Shown here piece by piece: positions 23,912-34,359 of a stretch of 64,000 nt of DNA. A program made the translations under genes and the position numbers. The notes under the pieces are model-generated. The model was not told where the DNA came from. It ran no database searches and was given only the letters and a program-made list of their open reading frames with translations. Source of the DNA: Poa pratensis (Eukaryota > Streptophyta > Magnoliopsida > Poales > Poaceae); the NCBI GenBank assembly GCA_947311845.1, contig CAMZMU010000035.1, forward strand, positions 3,432,532 to 3,496,531. The letters run 5' to 3'. Within the stretch, counting starts at the first letter, position 1, and every line of letters starts with the position of its first letter.

Positions 23912-26900
23912 TCAAGATGGGGCGAAGATATCCATGAGTCCCATCTTGCCACAAATGTTACCAAAAGATACAACACTAACACCTTTAGTAAAGATATCAG
24001 CTAACTGATCTATAGACTTTACATAAGACACATGAAGTCTTCCCTCATCCATTTTTTCTCTTATAAAATGTCTATCGATTTCGATGTGCTTAGTCCTATC
24101 ATGTTGGACTGGGTTATGCACTAGATTAATGGCTGCCCGATTATCACAATAGAGCTTCAGAGGTCCGCCACCAAATAACCGAAGTTCAGCTAATAAAATC
24201 CTCAACCACATAAGTTCACATAAGCCTGAGGCCATACCTCTAAATTCAGATTCAGCGGTGGATCTAGAAACCACACTCTGTTTTTTACTTCTCCAGCTAA
24301 CAAGGTTACCACCCACAAAAGCACAATATCCAGATGTTGATCTTCTATCATCTAAGCACCCTGCCCAGTCCGCATCAGTATATCCCTCTATTCTCAGATG
24401 TTCATGATTTGAAAACAAGATACCTTTCCCTGGGCAACTCTTAAGATACCTCAAGATCCTATGAACTGCATCTAGATGACCAGATTTGGGATCATGCATA
24501 TATCTACTTACTATGCTAACAGCATAAGCAATGTCTGGCCTTGTATGTGACAAGTAAATCAAGCGACCAACTAACCTCTGGTACTGATGCTTGTCCACTG
24601 GATCACCTGATTCTGCTACAATACGGTGGTTTTGCTCAATTGGAATCGTCGCTGGTCTACAATTTAGCATGCCAGTTTCAGTGAGTAAATCAAGTATATA
24701 TTTCCTTTGTGATAGGTAAATACCTTGTGGTCCATATACAACCTCAATTCCCAAGAAATAATGAAGAAAGCCCAGATCCTTGACTTCAAATGACTTGGCC
24801 AACATTTTCTTTAGGCATGCTATCCCATCATCATCATTACCTGTGATCACAATGTCATCAACATACACACTAAGGATAACAATCTTGCCACTCCGGTGTT
24901 TAAAGAAAAGGGTGTGATCTGCATTGCTTTGCCGATAACCCATAGAGCATATCTCCTTCCTAAACCGTCCAAACCATGCTCTAGGTGATTGTTTCAAACC
25001 ATATAGAGATTTTTTTAGCCTACACACTTTACCGTCCGTCTCTTGTGTACCAAACCCAGGGGGAATCTCCATGTACACTTCTTCCTTTAAATCACCGTGT
25101 AAGAAAGCATTTTTAACATCCATCTGAAAAAGTTTCCATCTTTTATTTGCAACTACTGAAATTAGAGTTCTTATTGTATTCATTTTTGCCACTGGGGCAA
25201 ATGTCTCATCATAGTCCACACCATAGGTTTGACTATATCCCTTTGCCACCAATCTAGCTTTATATCTTTCCACTTTACCATCTGGATTTTGTTTTACGGT
25301 AAATACCCATTTACAACCAACAATCTTTTTATTAGGAGGAAGAGTAGTAAGTACCCAAGTATTGTTTTTGTCAAGCGCCTCCATCTCCTCCATCATAGCT
25401 TTCCTCCATTCCGGGTATTGTTTTGCTTCCTGCCAGTTACGTGGTATAGGTAAAGTAGAGTCCAGTGCATCTATGAATGCTTTGTATTGGGGGCCCATAG
25501 ATGAATATGAAACATAATTAGAGACATCATATTGGGACAGGTTTGATGGTAATTTACCAGCAGTAGTGCGAGATTGTTTTCTTAGAGCTATAGGGAGATC
25601 TAGATCACCATGTGGAGGAGAGATTATACCATCACTTGCAGAAGGACTTGAACTTGAGTCATGCAAATCTGGTTGTACTTGGGCTTCAGGATTTTGGCTC
25701 AATGTGATTTCTTCCTCCCTTTGCACTTGATCATTCTCAGCTCTCTGTCTCCGTGTGTACACCTTAAGGTTTTGTGGCCACCTTGATCTTTTAGTTTGAT
25801 TCTCTTGCTGCTCCCCCTGAGTGTGATCTTGTTCAGCATTTGATGTATCTTCATCTCTACCATCAGGCTCATCTTCAGTTGGAATTACTCCAACAATCAT
25901 CCTCTGTGAAGTTGCATCATTGTCTTCTCTTCTCTCATCTCCCCCTGTCCTCACGACTCCATCTGAGCTATCATCATTGAACAAATCAGGGAACACATCA
26001 GTTAAGTCAGTAGGTTCTCCATAAAAAGGTACATTTTCCCTAAAGGTCACATCCATACTCACAAACATTCTCCTCTCCGAAGGACACCAGCATTTGTAGC
26101 CCTTCTGCTTACCAGAATACCCAACAAACACACATTTCACTTCTCTTGGATCTAATTTCCCAACAGATGGCCTGTGATCTCTTACAAAGCAAACACACCC
26201 AAATACTCTTGGAGGAACCACATATGTAGTTTCACCAGTTAGACACTCAATCGGTGTCTTATTATTGAGCACCCGAGATGGCATTCTATTCATCAAATAA
26301 GCCGCTGTCATCACAGCTTCAGCCCACAAATATTTAGGAACATTCATAGCTAACATGATACACCGGGTGATTTCTAAGAGATGTCTATTCTTCCTTTCAG
26401 CCAACCCATTCTGCTGGGAAGTACCTGGGCAACTAGTTTGATGGATAATTCTAAAGCTTGACAAGTACTCATCAAATTGGTTATTTACATATTCTGTACC
26501 ATTGTCAGTTCGGAATATTTTCACCCGTGCATCATATTGATTTCTGATTAAGTTGTGGAAATCCTTAAAGCATTCAAACACGTCACTTTTATTTTTTAGT
26601 ACATACACCCAAGTAGTCCTAGTGCAACAGTCAATAAATGTAACAAAAGATTTGTATCCATAAAGCGACCACACCCCACTAGGACCCCACACATCTGAGT
26701 GGATAGTTTGAAATGGTACCGTACTTCTGTGATCAGATGAAGTATATATACTACGGGTCAGCTTCCCATACTGACATGCATCACATACTAGACTTTCTTT
26801 GCAAATCTTACTATAGAGGTGAGGATACAACTGACCCAGGGTGTTAAAGGCCATGTGTCCCAGCCGGCGATGATGTAGAAGGAATTCTTGCAATGGTGAC

Positions 26901-27787
26901 TGAGAGAGAACAGTAGCAGCCACAGGTGTCGTATCATCATCCAAGTAGTAGAGGCCATCTCGCATTATTCCTGTCCCAAGGACTTTCCACGTCCCAAGTT
27001 CCAGAAATACACACCATGTTGGGTAAAAGATAGCAGCACAATTGAGCTCCTTTGTGATACAACTGATGGACAATAGATTTATTGGAAATGATGGAACATG
27101 CAAAACAGAGGATAAAGACATATCATGTCCACACACAACTGTCCCTGTCCCCATTATAGCTTGAGTAGAGCCATCTGCCAATTGTACACCTTGTTCTTTC
27201 ACACTAGGAGCATATTTTGAGAATTCATGGTAGGATCCCACCATATGTCTTGACGCACCAGAGTCAATTAACCATGGCACAAAACTCTGGTTATTATTCA
27301 TGAATTTAGAAACATTACCACGTGAATCAGTAGGGTTGGTTGAAGCTGATGTGAGAGGTGCCTCCATTGACGATTTCTCAGTCATGTACATCCTCTTGAA
27401 CTGCTGCCACTTTTTCCAATCATCAACTGACATTTCCACTCTCACAGTTTGAAAATCCTTTTTTCCAATTGCGGTAGTATTCGCCCTGCCACCAGGTCGC
27501 ATACCACAGCCTCGACCACCATTGCCAGCACCTGTTCCACTAGCATCAGCATGGCGTGTTGCTCTACAGCGATTACATACACCACGGAATGCAAAATTTA
27601 TATTTCGACAACCTGTATTTGGGCATAGCCAATCGCCATCTCTCTGCCAAGATTTTGCAGCACCATTACCATGTCCTTTACATATATCTGATACATTATC
27701 CAAATCACTTTTTGTTCGACCTCCTTTCATTAGGTTCTCCCACTCCTTACTAATTTCATCAAACATAGCTCGGTATTTCCCAGCCAT
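23912..27787 (-). CDS. Copia polyprotein with N-terminal RanBP2-type zinc finger, no recognisable capsid
   Basis: An uninterrupted 1291-residue frame from the ATG at 27787 (upstream it extends only to a GTG). Domains by residue: RanBP2-type zinc finger about 50-80; aspartic protease with DSGAS at 175; GAG-pre-integrase with HRRLGH; DDE integrase (DVWGPSG, FRTDNGTEY, QQNGLAERKN); reverse transcriptase (KNAFLHGDLKEEVYMEIPPGF, YVDDIVITG); RNase H (YTDADWAGC, CDNRAAINL). Copia polyproteins normally begin with a capsid of about 200 residues and a CCHC knuckle. Here only about 50 residues precede the finger, and no CCHC motif exists. The enzymatic half looks intact, but particle formation would need a capsid from elsewhere. 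The stop TGA is followed directly by the polypurine tract. Confidence 0.92.
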   Translation of the reverse strand: MAGKYRAMFDEISKEWENLMKGGRTKSDLDNVSDICKGHGNGAAKSWQRDGDWLCPNTGCRNINFAFRGVCNRCRATRHADASGTGAGNGGRGCGMRPGGRANTTAIGKKDFQTVRVEMSVDDWKKWQQFKRMYMTEKSSMEAPLTSASTNPTDSRGNVSKFMNNNQSFVPWLIDSGASRHMVGSYHEFSKYAPSVKEQGVQLADGSTQAIMGTGTVVCGHDMSLSSVLHVPSFPINLLSISCITKELNCAAIFYPTWCVFLELGTWKVLGTGIMRDGLYYLDDDTTPVAATVLSQSPLQEFLLHHRRLGHMAFNTLGQLYPHLYSKICKESLVCDACQYGKLTRSIYTSSDHRSTVPFQTIHSDVWGPSGVWSLYGYKSFVTFIDCCTRTTWVYVLKNKSDVFECFKDFHNLIRNQYDARVKIFRTDNGTEYVNNQFDEYLSSFRIIHQTSCPGTSQQNGLAERKNRHLLEITRCIMLAMNVPKYLWAEAVMTAAYLMNRMPSRVLNNKTPIECLTGETTYVVPPRVFGCVCFVRDHRPSVGKLDPREVKCVFVGYSGKQKGYKCWCPSERRMFVSMDVTFRENVPFYGEPTDLTDVFPDLFNDDSSDGVVRTGGDERREDNDATSQRMIVGVIPTEDEPDGRDEDTSNAEQDHTQGEQQENQTKRSRWPQNLKVYTRRQRAENDQVQREEEITLSQNPEAQVQPDLHDSSSSPSASDGIISPPHGDLDLPIALRKQSRTTAGKLPSNLSQYDVSNYVSYSSMGPQYKAFIDALDSTLPIPRNWQEAKQYPEWRKAMMEEMEALDKNNTWVLTTLPPNKKIVGCKWVFTVKQNPDGKVERYKARLVAKGYSQTYGVDYDETFAPVAKMNTIRTLISVVANKRWKLFQMDVKNAFLHGDLKEEVYMEIPPGFGTQETDGKVCRLKKSLYGLKQSPRAWFGRFRKEICSMGYRQSNADHTLFFKHRSGKIVILSVYVDDIVITGNDDDGIACLKKMLAKSFEVKDLGFLHYFLGIEVVYGPQGIYLSQRKYILDLLTETGMLNCRPATIPIEQNHRIVAESGDPVDKHQYQRLVGRLIYLSHTRPDIAYAVSIVSRYMHDPKSGHLDAVHRILRYLKSCPGKGILFSNHEHLRIEGYTDADWAGCLDDRRSTSGYCAFVGGNLVSWRSKKQSVVSRSTAESEFRGMASGLCELMWLRILLAELRLFGGGPLKLYCDNRAAINLVHNPVQHDRTKHIEIDRHFIREKMDEGRLHVSYVKSIDQLADIFTKGVSVVSFGNICGKMGLMDIFAPS
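27551..27640 (-). other. RanBP2-type zinc finger coding segment in the Copia ORF
   Basis: Residues about 50-79 read DGDWLCPNTGC / RNINFAFRGVCNRC. They fit the pattern W-x-C-x4-C-x3-N-x6-C-x2-C exactly, including the N-x-N-F and the arginine before the third cysteine. This class of finger binds single-stranded RNA in ZRANB2, FUS/TAF15 and plant TAF15-like proteins. A glycine/arginine-rich stretch follows (residues about 84-101), as in those host proteins. The match is seen directly; the host origin is inference. Confidence 0.85.
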
Positions 27788-28371
27788 AGCTGACACAAAG
27801 TAGTTGCCAACACTCCACAAATCTGCCGCTACTCGACCAAATACTATGACGCAGATCAAGTGCCAATTCACTGGTGTTACCTGTTAGCACCGTTACCTCT
27901 TGCCCTGCTGCACCAAACAAGAAACTGCAGACTCAACCACCGCTTCACCACCTCTCTGCCTCTGACTAAGTTGAAATTACCGGCCTGATCCCAGCTTGCA
28001 TCAGCTCCGCCTTCTCCAGGTCGCCACCCACCAAATCCACCAGTACCAGACCCCAATCACTGCCTCTAAGCTGCTGGAGTGCTGGAAGCTCCACGAAATC
28101 CCCTTCACACAACAGCTTCACCACGCACAGCTCAAGCTGCAGCTCGAGCGCTTCTTCTCCCCGTCTCGTTCTCCCGTGAGGCAGGCGCCGCCAGGGAGGG
28201 CCTCCTCTTCTCTCTCCCTCGCAGTACCTCAGCACGGATGCCTTCCGCACCTGTGTGGCTCCGTCCTTCCCTGCCTGAACTCGCACGCACCCCCAGATGT
28301 CGGAGCTCCGCTGCACGCCGCCGATTTACCTCCGGCAATCGCCTCCGCCGGTCACTCCAGCTCTGATACCA
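27788..28371 (-). other. Leader of the Copia element
   Basis: The 580 bp between the primer-binding site and the first ATG. It is GC-rich next to the LTR. No capsid-like frame is seen: open stretches begin with GTG and lack known motifs. It is too short to encode a normal Copia capsid. Confidence 0.5.
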
Positions 28372-28510
28372 TGTTGACACACGATGAGGATTTGAGAATT
28401 TTCTGGAACTCACTCATCCCTTCATTCCTCCACACAGAGATATACAGGTGAGGGGTATTTTACATTTCGACCATCATAACACACACATTTACAACCTAAC
28501 CCTCACAACA
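28372..28510 (-). repeat. Right LTR (5' LTR) of the Copia element
   Basis: A 139-bp repeat matching the left LTR. It is bounded by the tRNA-Met primer site on the left and the CAACA duplication (28511-28515) on the right. Confidence 0.93.
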
Positions 28511-28515
28511 CAACA

Positions 28516-28798
28516 CCTCTAGCCAATTCTGGTATTTGGCATCAGCTTCTGCATACATGTCTGATCTTCCACGCGACTGTGTGGCTGTTTCTAGAAGCAT
28601 CCCCATACCTTTCACCTATAATAAGCATGGCCCAAATTCAGACAAGTTCAAAGAAAAAGCGAATAGTCTTCAACTTTGGCGAAACGGCATTCACTTGGTA
28701 CCTCAATAACATGACTGGTACCTGCCAACGGTGTGAACATGAAGGTCGACACTGTGGATTCAGCACACAAAGGAGTGAAGCATTCTGCCAGAACCATG
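28516..28798 (+). pseudogene. LRK10-like pseudogene copy 2, exon 1 second part
   Basis: This resumes the ectodomain after the Copia insertion: FWYLASASAYMSDLPRDCVA in one frame, then, after a one-base frameshift in the AAAGAAAAAGCGAATAG run (about 28650), FNFGETAFTWYLNNM and CQRCEHEGRHCGFS in another. The latter is the WAK-associated cysteine motif (C-x2-C-x6-CG). The exon ends at 28798 before a GT donor. It is a direct continuation of the segment ending at 23765. Confidence 0.8.
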
Positions 28799-29948
28799 GT
28801 ATTGTTTCATTCTCAGATTGTAATCACATATATCATTATGGTGTCATTTTATTTTGGAACTACATTCTAGATTTTGTTTCTCCATGTACTAGTTTCCCGA
28901 TCTCCTATATTCTGATGTTGTTTTGTCTCCCCACAAGATCTAACCTGTAAATTGTAATGCAAATCAGACAAATTATTTGACATTTGCATCCATGAAAGTT
29001 CCAACAAATAACTGTCATCAAGAGATGGCAATGGCAAATTATAAGGGAAAAATTAAGATGGTTGAGTAATTTGCCAATTTTTCACAAAAAAAGTTTGTAT
29101 TTTAGACCTGAAGACAAAGCTTCATTTTAGCATAAGGTCTAGCTTAATAAGTTGTATTCCACTGACTGTACACTTAATGATCTTCATCAAAGCCAATCAA
29201 CAAGTTGCTTTTCTCACTACTCGCTGAATGATGTAAAAAATTATGTTTTTGAAACATGTATATTTAACTGTGTGATCCTCGTATACATACATGCGCTCAT
29301 ATCAATGTGCATCATGTTTGTAGAAAACAAAAGCATTCTTATGTTTGTGCCTATTTTCGAACAGAATTCAATCACCATGTAGAGCTTGTACCAATATATG
29401 CTGATTTTAACGAGCTTGCCTTACATGTTACATTCTGTTCAAAATACAAATATTCAACTAAAATACAAAACAAAGATATTGGCTACAAAGTGCTGCACGT
29501 AGCTGTATGTGTTCCGACATTTGTAGAGCTTACTATTTTGTTACTATATCTGCATGAAAAATGGAAGGAAAAGAAATATGACTAAACAGTGGTACAACCT
29601 GTATCTCGAGCCCAATATACATGAAGCCAACAGGAAGCTACCTCATATAAATATTTCATCTTAAGTTCCTATATCCACACAGAAGAACTCCTGTAACAAT
29701 CAGGAATTATTCGCTCCTAACATAATTTGTAGAAGTGTTATTTTGCTATAGTCTACATTAAATCATGGCAAAACTAATGATCTTCTTCCAACTTGCAGGT
29801 ATGCATGTCATCCCAATTGCAGATATGATGCAACTCTTATTCTTTTATCCATTCTAAAAGAAATTTGTGTTTTCTCATCATAGAGTCTGGAACGCATGGC
29901 TTTGTATATGAATGCAACTCGCTAATTTCCTTTCTTTTAAATCATCAG
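28799..29948 (+). other. Intron of the LRK10-like pseudogene
   Basis: AT-rich sequence between the GT donor at 28799 and the AG acceptor at 29947-29948. Short open frames here show no family features. A small exon (CTTGCAG/GTATGCATG near 29797) is possible by comparison with other LRK10-like genes but cannot be fixed. Confidence 0.45.
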
Positions 29949-30470
29949 CATCATCTGTAGCTGCATTTGTAGTTCTTTCATTGATAGTGGCAAGCACGAT
30001 CTACCTCTCCTTGAAGTCAAGGTACAATGAAGCGATAAATATGAAAGTCGAAATGTTTCTCAAGGCATATGGCACATCTAAACCCACAAGGTACACTTTC
30101 CCTGAAGTCAAGAAGATAGCAAGACGGTTCAAAGATAAACTTGGCCAAGGTGGATTTGGAAGTGTATACAAAGGTGAGCTACCAAATGGAGTGCCCGTGG
30201 CAGTCAAGATGCTGGAGAACTCTACAGGAGGGAGAAGAATTCATCAATGAGGTTGCAACCATCGGATTAATCCACCATACAAATATTGTCCGCCTCTTGG
30301 GATTTTGCTCTGAAGGAATGAGGCGGGCTCTTATTTACGAATTCATGCCTAACGACTCGCTGGAGAAATACATATTCTCTCATGTTTCTGATATTTATCA
30401 ACAACTCCTAGCACCCAATAAAATGCTAGAAATTGGTTTAAGCATAGCCCGAGGAATGGAATACCTACAT
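29949..30470 (+). pseudogene. LRK10-like pseudogene copy 2, membrane helix and N-lobe of kinase
   Basis: Encodes a membrane helix ([20 protein letters not shown]), then the juxtamembrane region and the kinase start: [11 protein letters not shown] loop and VAVKML. A two-base deletion near 30225-30230 shifts the frame after LENSTG. The next frame continues [30 protein letters not shown], and IARGMEYLH. The Gypsy element interrupts between H and QGC at the TACAT target (30466-30470). Confidence 0.85.
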
Positions 30471-31334
30471 TGATGACGGGAAAATGGAGCGATCGCAAAA
30501 TACACGTACGCGTCCACGTCATAGAGACAGATAGTATAATTTAAATGCGTAAATGCATAAGATGAATAAAGATATCAAACATTGCAGGTACTTTATTTCC
30601 AGAACTCTTACATATATATATAAAAGATCTGTTAATTACATCTCCGGAGAGAAAACCCCTGATTAAGAATTCCAACTTTCTAATATAAAGGATTACAACA
30701 TATGAGCCCTACAAAGTGTAGAAAAGAAAACTACAAAATGTAGAAACTAAGTCCTCCTCGCTGTCGTCGATGTCGGCGTATTCGGAGAGCCATGAAGTAT
30801 ATCTATGCTAATATATAGGTAGCATAATGTTCATCATATGATTTTTATAGCACGTACATGACTTGGCTATTTTTTACCTAGTTCATTAACCATTCGAAAT
30901 TTGTCTATAAGTAGTGTTTTATCTTATTGGTGATATGAGCATTTTTAATGGTTAATTAGCCGGTTTAGCAAGCATGTGTGCAATATATGGTATAACTCAT
31001 TTTGTGAGCCAAATTTATCATGCATGTGATTTCTATATGCATGCATGGGATGGAGAAAATGTCTTATTCAATTTGTAGCAACGTATATAGCATTGCATTA
31101 AGCCAATATATATATGGAGGTTAAGGATGCACTATGTTATGTTTAGTGCAAGTAACATAGGCTATGATCCTAGTTATCATTTAATTATGCATATGCACAC
31201 ACCTATATGAGAGGGGTGCATGGTTTGATTTTAATCTATATGAGAGATTGTCTTATAACATGTGGGTTTATCGCCTACATGCACCTATATGGAGAGCATA
31301 GCTTAATTATGCATTAAAACATGGGATTTAGAGT

Positions 31335-32440
31335 TCCCCGGTTTGTGTCAGTATGACCAAACCAAAGGAGTAATATGAGCAACTTGGCTTGTGTCGATAT
31401 GACCAAGCCACGGGCATGATTTTAGTAACTTCGTGGATGTATGCACCTATATAAAATAAATGCATGGTTCATTTTAAATCTATATGAGAGATTATCTTAT
31501 GACATGCAGGTTTATTGCCTACATGCGATTGTTATCTTATGACATGTGGGTTTATTGCCTACATGGGACCGAACTAAAGGGCATGATTTCGATGACATAT
31601 ATATATATTCGAGCAACTTGGTTTGTGTCAATGTGACCAAACCAAGAGCATGATTTTTGGAAACATATACATTTAGACCACTTGGTTTGTGTCAATGTGA
31701 CCAAACCAAAGGGGCGTGATTTTGATGATGCGTATATTTTGAGAAACTTAGTTCATGTCAATGTGACCAAACCAAAGCATGATTTTTGGAAACATATGCA
31801 TTTAGACCACTTGGTTTGTGTCAATGTGACCAAACCAAAGGGGCGTGATTTTGATGATGCGTATATTTTGAGAAACTTGGTTCATGTCAATGTGACCAAA
31901 CCAAAGCATGATTTTTGGAAACATATGCATTTAGACCACTTGGTTTGTGTCAATGTGACCAAACCAAAGGGACGTGATTTTGATGATACGTATATTTTGA
32001 GCAACTTGGTTCATGTCAATGTGACCAAACCAAGAGCATGATTTTTGGAAACATATATATTTTTAGACCACTTGGTTTGTGTCAATGTGACCAAACCAAA
32101 GGGGCATAATTCTGAGGATGCAACTTGGTTCATGTCAATGTGACCAAACCAAGAGCATGATTTTTGGAAACATATATATTTTTAGACCACTTGGTTTGTG
32201 TCAATGTGACCAAACCAAAGGGGCATAATTCTGAGGATGCAACTTGGTTCATGTCAATGTGACCAAACCAAGAGCGTGATTTCGGTAACATATGCATTTA
32301 GGGCAAATTCCATGATCAAGAGAATAGCAACTAACATATAACATAAGCTCTTAGGAAGAGCAAATTCCTTAGTTTGTGTCGATGTGACCAAACTAAAGAT
32401 TAGATGAAGCTCCATGGCGTGTGTCAATGTGACCAGCCAG
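31335..32440. repeat. Hairpin-unit tandem array in left Gypsy LTR
   Basis: About a dozen copies of a 28-nt inverted repeat: outer arms TTGGTTTG and CAAACCAA, inner arms GTCA and TGAC, loop ATG. The core units repeat at about 64 bp, and pairs of units repeat with a period of 129 bp (for example 31681, 31810, 31939). Since 129 is a multiple of three, a repetitive 119-codon frame arises by chance. I do not call it a gene. Confidence 0.85.
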
Positions 32441-32754
32441 GCAGCGATGCAAAGATCATGTTCTCACCTTCTTCCGATGTCCTCCGGCGCTTCTTCTTGC
32501 GTATGCGAAGGCGGCGTACCGGACTCGTGGATGTCGAACGGCCGGCCGGCAGACACCAAACACCCAACGCGTAGTAGCGTGAGTGTTGAGCAGCTGACGA
32601 CTAGCAACGCCGACGACGAGCGGCCGGCGGCGTGTATGTGGATGAGCGGCGACGGCGCTGTGTATGCGAGCGAGCGGTCACCGATGGACTGGTGCGTGTA
32701 TCAGCGATGGACTGGATGATTAGCGTTTTCTCGTTTGCAGGAATGAGCACTGCT

Positions 32755-32765
32755 GTTTATATAGG
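32755..32765 (-). promoter_or_regulatory. Putative TATA box of the Gypsy element (left LTR copy)
   Basis: The - strand reads CCTATATAAAC, a good plant TATA box in a GC-rich setting. The same motif lies at about 45779-45789 in the right (5') LTR. If it is used, transcription would start about 30 bp further along the - strand, and the hairpin array would be in the transcribed leader. No experimental support. Confidence 0.45.
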
Positions 32766-33688
32766 CGGCGAGCGAGGACGTCTTCGTGACACAGCACGCA
32801 CGCGTTCTACCGATCGTGGGCGAGATCGTGGGCGTAGTGGCCAGTTGGAAATTTGGGCGTCAAGTTTTCTTCACGTAAGACTCGACCCGCCTACAGATAT
32901 TTATCTCCTCGAACCAGGCTTTCGCCCCGCTTTGATATTTATCTCCTGATCGGTCGAAGAAGGCCGATGCAGGTCGTTTGATTGTGTCCGCATGGGCTCT
33001 AGCCACTAATCCATACTTATGTTGATTAAGTAGCTAAAATGGGCCCTTGATTGTTTAAACATTGTGTGGGCTTCTATTGTAAGTACGCAGCCATGCATGG
33101 CTCTGGGCCATTGGGTGGGTGATTAATTAGTTGGTAATCTCTCCGTCTAATCCATGCATGATATATGCATGCACGTAGCTGGTATATGAGACCATGTGAT
33201 ATATTTTCCGCGTGAAGTTCAAATGGTTAACTAATATTAATTTATTTTGGAATTTCCTTTTAATGCGGTGTTTTGCACATATATTGCGACTGTATTTCAG
33301 AGTGTTGTCGGAATGATGCCGACGTTTTGTCTCGCCTGTCGAATATTTGGCAAAATTAATATCGCCTCGACGATGAGCTTTTTTCAATAGTAGATTGACC
33401 GCTCGATATTTATTCGGCGGTTGAATTTCTGATGCATTGATTATATTTTACGAAGATATAAGGTCACCTACGACGGCGAGTATTTGATGGCCTATCGATG
33501 GTTTTATTTTCGATAAAGGCCGTATATTAATGAAGATATCAAATTATTGTCGATGATTTATGCATCGAACAATTTGTCTCCTTTTTATTATGAGGCAAAT
33601 CCTATTTTCTATGATTCATCTCATTATTAAATCATTTTATCATATTTCAGAATCTCTTTTATTTTTTAAGACAAAATCAGTGTCAACA

Positions 33689-34359
33689 GATGCCCCTCGA
33701 GGTCTGGATGCGAATAGGATTGTCTCATTTCGGATCCAGAGCTCGAAAATGAAGTTGCACATTTTTTCTTAATATATATATTATTGTGTGCGACCTATTT
33801 TTGTGTCTTTGTGCACGTATTAAGGCTGTGCCGATAGTGATCAGATATTTTTTTTTTCGAGGAAGTGATCAGATATTCTTTCACCAGGGTGTTACCCGTC
33901 TATCAAATTTGAAAGTTTGTTGAGACTTTGGATCGGATAACGCTGGAGCTCCTGGCAAATCTATTGAGGAGCTAATATTACCGTTAGTAGGTTTGGCCCA
34001 ACGGACTATTCTTATCCCGTCCTTTTCTTTCGTGTATTAGGCACGCTTTGTTATTTGTTTTCTCAACTTCCCCCCAGAGGAGACGTACTCCAGTCAAGAA
34101 CTTGAGTCTTCGACAGAGTTTGCTGTTCGCATCACTTGGTCTTTGAATACGTATGTTCTCAAACAGTCGATGGTTTATTTTCCTTCTATCCTAGATTTTT
34201 GGCGTGATGATTATTTGACACGATCTCTTTATTTTCTAGGAGTAGGAGGTACTGGTGTATCTCAATACCGTTTGGCAATATCCGCAAGTAGAGATCAGAC
34301 GGTCAGCGCCCTATGTTTTATGCTTATCAAGGTAAATTTATTTATGACGGAGTGATTTT
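33689..34359. other. Spacer between integrase-side repeats and 3' LTR of Gypsy element
   Basis: Non-coding. Next to the LTR the - strand reads CTCGAGGGGCATC, a weak polypurine tract. Small open frames have no features. Confidence 0.45.

Larger units (their letters stand above)
23766..28510 (-). mobile_element. Ty1-Copia LTR retrotransposon with RanBP2-type zinc finger
   Basis: A 4745-bp complete element inserted in the LRK10-like pseudogene, with 5-bp duplications CAACA (23761-23765 and 28511-28515). LTRs are only 139 bp and differ at two visible positions. The primer-binding site TGGTATCAGAGC (28360-28371, - strand) abuts the right LTR. The polypurine tract GGGGGAG (23905-23911, - strand) follows the polyprotein stop. 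The gene order protease, integrase, reverse transcriptase, RNase H makes it Copia; the protease-region sequence recalls the Ivana/Oryco lineage, which is a weak call. The polyprotein is open throughout. Confidence 0.95.
30471..33688 (-). repeat. Left LTR (3' LTR) of the Gypsy element
   Basis: A 3218-bp direct repeat. It contains the hairpin array (about 31335-32440) and a GC-rich block (about 32450-32900). Compared with the right LTR it keeps a 38-bp segment near 32908-32946 that the right LTR lacks, plus small indels. Confidence 0.92.

Noticed and set aside
27966..28316. 116-codon - strand frame in the Copia leader, considered as a missing capsid
   Set aside because: It starts with GTG, has no capsid or CCHC features, and an equally long frame exists on the opposite strand.
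31682..32041. Open frame of 119 codons with an internal 43-residue repeat (and its counterpart at 44682-45065)
   Set aside because: It arises because the 129-bp LTR array is a multiple of three. The DNA palindromes explain the pattern, there is no start context, and the frame does not extend beyond the array.
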